Shown one piece after another: positions 41,130 through 44,295 of a DNA stretch of 44,295 nucleotides. The position numbers were made by a program, and so were the translations under genes. The stretch is taken from NCBI GenBank assembly GCA_020249265.1, contig JADCGA010000022.1, positions 1-44,295 on the forward strand, read 5' to 3'. Source of the DNA: Roseomonas sp. (GTDB lineage: Bacteria > Pseudomonadota > Alphaproteobacteria > Acetobacterales > Acetobacteraceae). The notes under the pieces are model-generated. The model was given only the letters and a program-made list of their open reading frames with translations. It made no database searches and had not been told where the DNA came from. Within the stretch, counting starts at the first letter, position 1, and each line of letters begins with the position of its first letter.

Positions 41130-42475
41130 GCCGGCCTCCTGCTGCGCCAATCGGTTGCAGCCTCGAAGGCCATGGCGGCGCGGAACATCGCGGCCTCATT
41201 GCCCTGGCGCGTCATGATCTGCCAATGCAGCGGCAGCCCGGCTTCCGAAAAGCCCGTGCATTGCACGAGCGCCGGCAGCCCCGCGAGGCTTGCGGGCGTC
41301 AGCATGGTTTCCATGGTGTAGGCTGAGGATTCTGGTTCCACCCCCAGGCGCGGTGGCAGATGCAACGTGCCGAAGCACAGCACCACATCATGCGCTTCCC
41401 AAAAGCTTTCCATCGCATCGGTAAAGGCACGGCGCAGGCGCTGCGCAGCCATATAATCCACCGCGCTTACACCCATACCGGCAAGCAATTTGTCGCGGAG
41501 CGCAGCACCCATCAATTCCGGCGTCTTGCGTAATTCATCTTCATGGATGGAGGCGGATTCAGCCGCACCAATCACTCGCGCCGCATCCAGGCAGGTGGAA
41601 GCCGGCCAGGGCAGCTTTGCTTCGGTGATACGCGCACCAAGCCGCGAAAGAACAGAAAGCCCGGCTTCGAAAGCGGCGGCAAGTTCTGCATTGGCGGCAG
41701 GCAATCCTGGGCCGGGATCGCGTACCACAGCTACCCTCAGCCCCTTTGCACCCGCGCCGCCGGCGCTGCGCAATTGCGAACCCAGCATGGCATCAAGCAC
41801 AATCGCGGCATCCTCGGCGGTCCAAGTGATGGGGCCGGGGCGATCCATGGAATAAGTGTTCGGCAAGCCACCTTCCATGGGCAGCACGCCTGGCGTCATC
41901 AGCACGCCGCAGCATCCCGTGGCCCCCGCTGGCAGACGAACAGAACCGGTCGTGTCTGAACCAATCGCAAAAAGCGCCATGCCGGTCGCAACAGCGACAC
42001 CAGCACCGGTGGAAGAACCGCCCGTGAAGCGCGCCGTATCCCAAGGATTGCGCGCGGGCGGGTTGGGCAAATCGAAATGCTCGGCCCCAGTGCCCGTGCC
42101 ATATTCCCAAGTGGCGAGCTTACCGAGCAAAGGCGCCCCAGTCTTGCGCAACATGCTGACGATAGGCGCATCCGTGGTGGCGATCCGCCCGGCACGCAGC
42201 CTGGAATTGGCGGTGCAGGGCAGACCGGCAACATCAAAATTGTCCTTGATGCCCCAGGGAATTCCCGCCAGCGGGCCGGGATTGCACATGGCCCGCGCGC
42301 CCGCTTCATCCAAATGATGCACGGCATGCAGCGAGCCATTCAGGGCAGCGATCCGCCCCAGACAGGCTTCCAGAATATCGGCCGCCTTGGCCCAGCCCTC
42401 AGCCATGGCCTTCTGGGCAGAGGCGATGGTCGGAAAGGCTGATTGCATACAAGATGCATGCATATTGTCTGTCAT
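41126..42475 (-). CDS. Amidase-signature family amidase
   Basis: 449 residues from the ATG at 42475 (MTDNMHASC), overlapping the regulator stop by ATGA. The Ser-cisSer-Lys triad is visible: Lys77 in GIPWGIKDNFDV, the cis-Ser in TGGSSTGAGVAVATG (Ser154/155) and the nucleophile Ser178 in GSDTTGSVRLPAG. These enzymes cleave C-N amide bonds in small amides, carbamates or biuret-like compounds. The longer open frame upstream runs through the regulator gene in another frame and is not used. Placed between an FCD regulator and an ABC importer, it probably acts on the imported ligand in the cytosol, perhaps in sequence with the cysteine hydrolase downstream. Confidence 0.92.
   Translation of the reverse strand: MTDNMHASCMQSAFPTIASAQKAMAEGWAKAADILEACLGRIAALNGSLHAVHHLDEAGARAMCNPGPLAGIPWGIKDNFDVAGLPCTANSRLRAGRIATTDAPIVSMLRKTGAPLLGKLATWEYGTGTGAEHFDLPNPPARNPWDTARFTGGSSTGAGVAVATGMALFAIGSDTTGSVRLPAGATGCCGVLMTPGVLPMEGGLPNTYSMDRPGPITWTAEDAAIVLDAMLGSQLRSAGGAGAKGLRVAVVRDPGPGLPAANAELAAAFEAGLSVLSRLGARITEAKLPWPASTCLDAARVIGAAESASIHEDELRKTPELMGAALRDKLLAGMGVSAVDYMAAQRLRRAFTDAMESFWEAHDVVLCFGTLHLPPRLGVEPESSAYTMETMLTPASLAGLPALVQCTGFSEAGLPLHWQIMTRQGNEAAMFRAAMAFEAATDWRSRRPA
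42443..42452. promoter_or_regulatory. TTGCATACAA motif inside amidase start region
   Basis: Exact reverse complement of the 10-mer at 43184-43193. It lies 23 bp inside the amidase coding sequence. Possible second operator for the FCD regulator; coding constraint could also explain part of it. Confidence 0.3.
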
Positions 42476-43134
42476 GCAGCCTCCTGCCCCGCGTGCTGCG
42501 CGGCGGCGAGGAAGACAGCCTTGCCCGCTTCGACATGCGCGCGCATGACCGCGCCCGCCCAGGATGGGTTGCGTGCGGCAATCGCCTCGGTCATTTCGCG
42601 GTGCTGTGCCAGGCTGCGGCGCAGATTGGCGTCGCTGAATTTGCGGAAATTGCGCAGGATCATGGGTGGCACGGCGAGGCTGATCAGGCTGGCACGGGTG
42701 CGGTGCTGGCAGCTCATTTCCCACAGCGTCTGGTGGAAGCGCACATTGGCCTCTGAAATCTGTTCAATCGCTGCGAGGTCTGCGCCGGGCATGGCCGCTT
42801 CCCCTGCCTCACAAGCTGCCCGCAGCGCCGCCAGCCCCTGCGGGGTGGGCGCCATGGCCGCATGCTCAGCCGCATGGGCTTCCAGCATGGCGCGCAGGTC
42901 GAAAATCTCGATCATTTCCGGCAGCGACCATTCAGCCGCGAAAGCCCCCTGATTGGGTACAACACGCAACCAGCCCTCGGCATCAAGGCGACGTAGCGCT
43001 TCCCGGATGGGCGTTCGGCTCACGCCAAGCTGGGCTGCCAAATCCTCCTCACGCAAATGCGCGCCCGGCGGAAAGGTGCCATCCGCCAGGCAGCGACGCA
43101 GCGCCAGATAGGCCTGTTCCCAGGCTGTGGTCAT
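42472..43134 (-). CDS. GntR-family transcriptional regulator, FCD subfamily
   Basis: About 220 residues starting at the ATG at 43134 (MTTAWEQAYLALRR). The winged helix-turn-helix (~1-70) shows LREEDLAAQLGVSRTPIREALRRLDAEGWLRVVPNQGAF. The C-terminal FCD domain has FDLRAMLEAHAAEHAA, FHQTLWEMS and HREMTEAIAARNP, whose Asp/His residues usually bind a metal and a carboxylate ligand. FCD regulators commonly repress their own operon until an acid or amide metabolite binds. This one is first in the operon, and a candidate promoter and operator lie just upstream. Confidence 0.93.
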   Translation of the reverse strand: MTTAWEQAYLALRRCLADGTFPPGAHLREEDLAAQLGVSRTPIREALRRLDAEGWLRVVPNQGAFAAEWSLPEMIEIFDLRAMLEAHAAEHAAMAPTPQGLAALRAACEAGEAAMPGADLAAIEQISEANVRFHQTLWEMSCQHRTRASLISLAVPPMILRNFRKFSDANLRRSLAQHREMTEAIAARNPSWAGAVMRAHVEAGKAVFLAAAQHAGQEAA

Positions 43135-43163
43135 GGGGGACACCGTTCAAAGCATAACAATTC

Positions 43164-43193
43164 TTAATACAATAAGGTTAGGTTTGTATGCAA
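43164..43193 (-). promoter_or_regulatory. Candidate promoter/operator of the gntR-amidase-ABC operon
   Basis: On the minus strand TTGCAT, 18 bp, TATTAA. The palindrome-like TTGCATACAA (43193-43184) covers the -35 element, and a related half, TTGTATTAAG, covers the -10 region. This layout fits autorepression by the FCD regulator. Confidence 0.45.
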
Positions 43194-43194
43194 T

Positions 43195-43464
43195 ATGTCC
43201 CCGCCGGGTGGTGGCATCTTTGCTGAGCGGCTTTTGGAAGTGGAAGGCCGGGTGGAGCGAGAGGATCGCCATGCTAAAGTGCCGATCATCCATGTGATTG
43301 CACGGCGGCTGATTGATCGTTCCGATCTGCTGGAAGGATTATTGCGTGAAGCCGGCAGCGTTTGGGCCGCTGCCGCGCTGGGCCGTGCTGACGAAGTTGT
43401 GTGCCCGCAGGATGACCGCCGTACGCCGCGGGCGAAACTGCCCACGAGCCGGGATTTTCGGTAG
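43195..43464 (+). pseudogene. DnaE2 (error-prone DNA polymerase III alpha), C-terminal relic
   Basis: The plus-strand frame encodes LLEVEGRVERED, then VPIIHVIARRLIDRSDLL and ends in LPTSRDFR. This matches the extreme C-terminus of DnaE2, the mutagenic polymerase of the ImuA-ImuB-DnaE2 cassette (V-G-R-V-Q-R..VVHV.A..L.DLS.LL, then SRDF). About 1000 residues with all catalytic parts are missing, and the first ~11 codons are unrelated promoter DNA of the operon on the other strand. It is therefore a leftover fragment, not a working gene. Confidence 0.72.
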
Positions 43465-43501
43465 AAAAATAAAATTAACCTTGGTCATCGACAAAAATTT
43501 T

Positions 43502-44149
43502 TTATTCTCTCATTTTTTTGCGAAATGAACGATCTTTTGTAACCCGAAAATCCGTGTAGGCTATACGCGCCTTACAAACAAAAACTCGAGGCTGATGCGG
43601 CTCCACAAGCGATCGAATCGCCTCAATAGGCATATCACAATGCGGACCCAAGATAACTTCACGAAGCAATAAGTCTTGCGAGAAAGGCACAAAATAAAGT
43701 CCAGCCTGCTCTGTCAAAGAGCGTAAATCGAAAAACTGCCTAACTTCATCCTCATACTTCCAATCCACGAATTTTGTGTATCGAAGCCGCTCCAAAAAGA
43801 CATCAAATTTCTCCTGCGGTATGTCCTCTGAAAGTAGGTTTATCTTGTCCATGCGAGCGACATATCTCACGGGTTTCAGAGAAGAATCCGGTACGTCAAA
43901 ACCAAGCGCTATACCTCGATGCTTATCGGCGTAATTGCTCCAAAGCAAAGGATTCTTCCAATGTTTGGAAAAGCACAAAATTCCTTCTGACTTATCAATA
44001 GCAGATTTTTTTGCGCGAATTCCAACACGTAGGTCACGAGAGACAACGTCTACAGCCAACATTTCAAACGGATCATTAAGACTATGGAAGCGAGCCAGTT
44101 TTAGCCTTATCAAGGCGATGTTACTCAGCGCAAAATGCGCCGGCGCCAA
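43502..44149 (-). CDS. DUF2971 family protein, 5' end cut by IS3 insertion
   Basis: About 215 residues. YLAPAHFALSNIALIRLKLARFHSLNDPFEMLAVD, then SKHWKNPLLWSNYADKHRGIALGFDV, and the WKYEDEVRQFFDLRS region are the DUF2971 pattern (LxxFxDxNDPFE, then W..Y...H.G..LGF). Function unknown; members often sit in accessory and defence-type islands. No ATG opens the family region. The frame runs in from the IS3 element, so the first few codons were probably replaced. TTG 44149 is the nearest possible start. Much richer in A+T than the rest of the window, a mark of foreign origin. Confidence 0.78.
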   Translation of the reverse strand: MAPAHFALSNIALIRLKLARFHSLNDPFEMLAVDVVSRDLRVGIRAKKSAIDKSEGILCFSKHWKNPLLWSNYADKHRGIALGFDVPDSSLKPVRYVARMDKINLLSEDIPQEKFDVFLERLRYTKFVDWKYEDEVRQFFDLRSLTEQAGLYFVPFSQDLLLREVILGPHCDMPIEAIRSLVEPHQPRVFVCKARIAYTDFRVTKDRSFRKKMRE

Positions 44150-44153
44150 ATAG

Positions 44154-44295
44154 AAAGAACTGGCTCGGTTTATTTGAACATTTCCTGGGCGTTTCCTAAG
44201 TGGCTTCCTGCCTTGGTTAGGCCGCCATCGGGATTGATGGCCGCACGTTGAAATAGGCCTCGTCCGGCGTCTGCCGGTCAAGGCTCGAATGGGGC
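44154..44295 (-). mobile_element. IS3-family element, 3' end (OrfB C-terminus), cut by window edge
   Basis: The minus strand from 44294 to the stop at 44219-44217 encodes PHSSLDRQTPDEAYFNVRPS and ends MAA, the C-terminal end of IS3-family OrfB integrases (RPHSSLxxxTPxEAYF). About 60 bp of terminal sequence follow up to the DUF2971 gene. The exact edge (~44154) is an estimate. Confidence 0.82.

Overview
The window reads as a high-GC alphaproteobacterial chromosome, most likely of the order Rhodospirillales and close to Acetobacteraceae/Roseomonas. That placement is inference from base composition, from the gene types (YfcG-like GST, DUF815 ATPase, NDUFAF6-like squalene-synthase homologue, rpe next to a heparinase-fold gene, large peptide-type ABC operon) and from dispersed palindromes; no rRNA or marker gene settles it. 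Both ends are cut inside insertion sequences: the C-terminus of an IS630-family transposase on the left and of an IS3-family OrfB on the right.

Left part (1-7500): tRNA-Ser(GCT), a glutathione S-transferase, a peroxiredoxin-5, a soluble lytic transglycosylase, a DUF815 AAA ATPase, yajC, an Fe/Mn superoxide dismutase, an HD-domain protein and a squalene/phytoene-synthase-fold protein. These are ordinary housekeeping and stress genes. From 7495 to 10335 lies a 946-residue LRR-Roc-COR-TIR protein, whose leucine-rich repeats are encoded by six near-identical 66-bp units. It looks like a bacterial NADase-type immune or conflict protein. Relics of IS256 and IS5 transposases follow.

Centre (10962-22644): the most unusual locus. 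A single-module, fully reducing type I polyketide synthase (KS-AT-DH-pseudoMT-ER-KR-ACP, no thioesterase) lies with an alpha-oxoamine synthase of the serine palmitoyltransferase type and a CDP-alcohol phosphotransferase. Divergent from them are a 3-ketosphinganine-reductase-like SDR, an LpxL-like acyltransferase fragment and a GNAT acyltransferase. The logic is that of fungal fumonisin/sphinganine-analogue assembly (reducing PKS, amino-acid-dependent chain release, 3-keto reduction), with added enzymes that could N-acylate the base and attach a phospho head group. I propose a PKS-derived sphingolipid-like membrane lipid. Two ~78% identical ~100-bp direct repeats lie on either side of the cluster.

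Right-centre (22976-33531): a SAM methyltransferase divergent from glyoxalase II, then GST, DUF985 cupin, a second methyltransferase, rpe, a heparinase II/III-fold protein and a GT4 glycosyltransferase in one direction. A lower-GC nucleotide-sugar epimerase and a CoA-transferase/acyl-CoA dehydrogenase pair lie in the other.

Right part (34095-43134): one tightly overlapped minus-strand operon, transcribed as gntR(FCD) - amidase - 54-aa ORF - peptide-type ABC transporter (SBP, two permeases, two ATPases) - isochorismatase-like hydrolase - glutaredoxin/DinB fusion. It looks like import and hydrolysis of an amide or carbamoyl compound under control of the FCD regulator. Beyond it are a relic of the DnaE2 C-terminus and an AT-rich DUF2971 gene whose 5' end is cut by the IS3 element.
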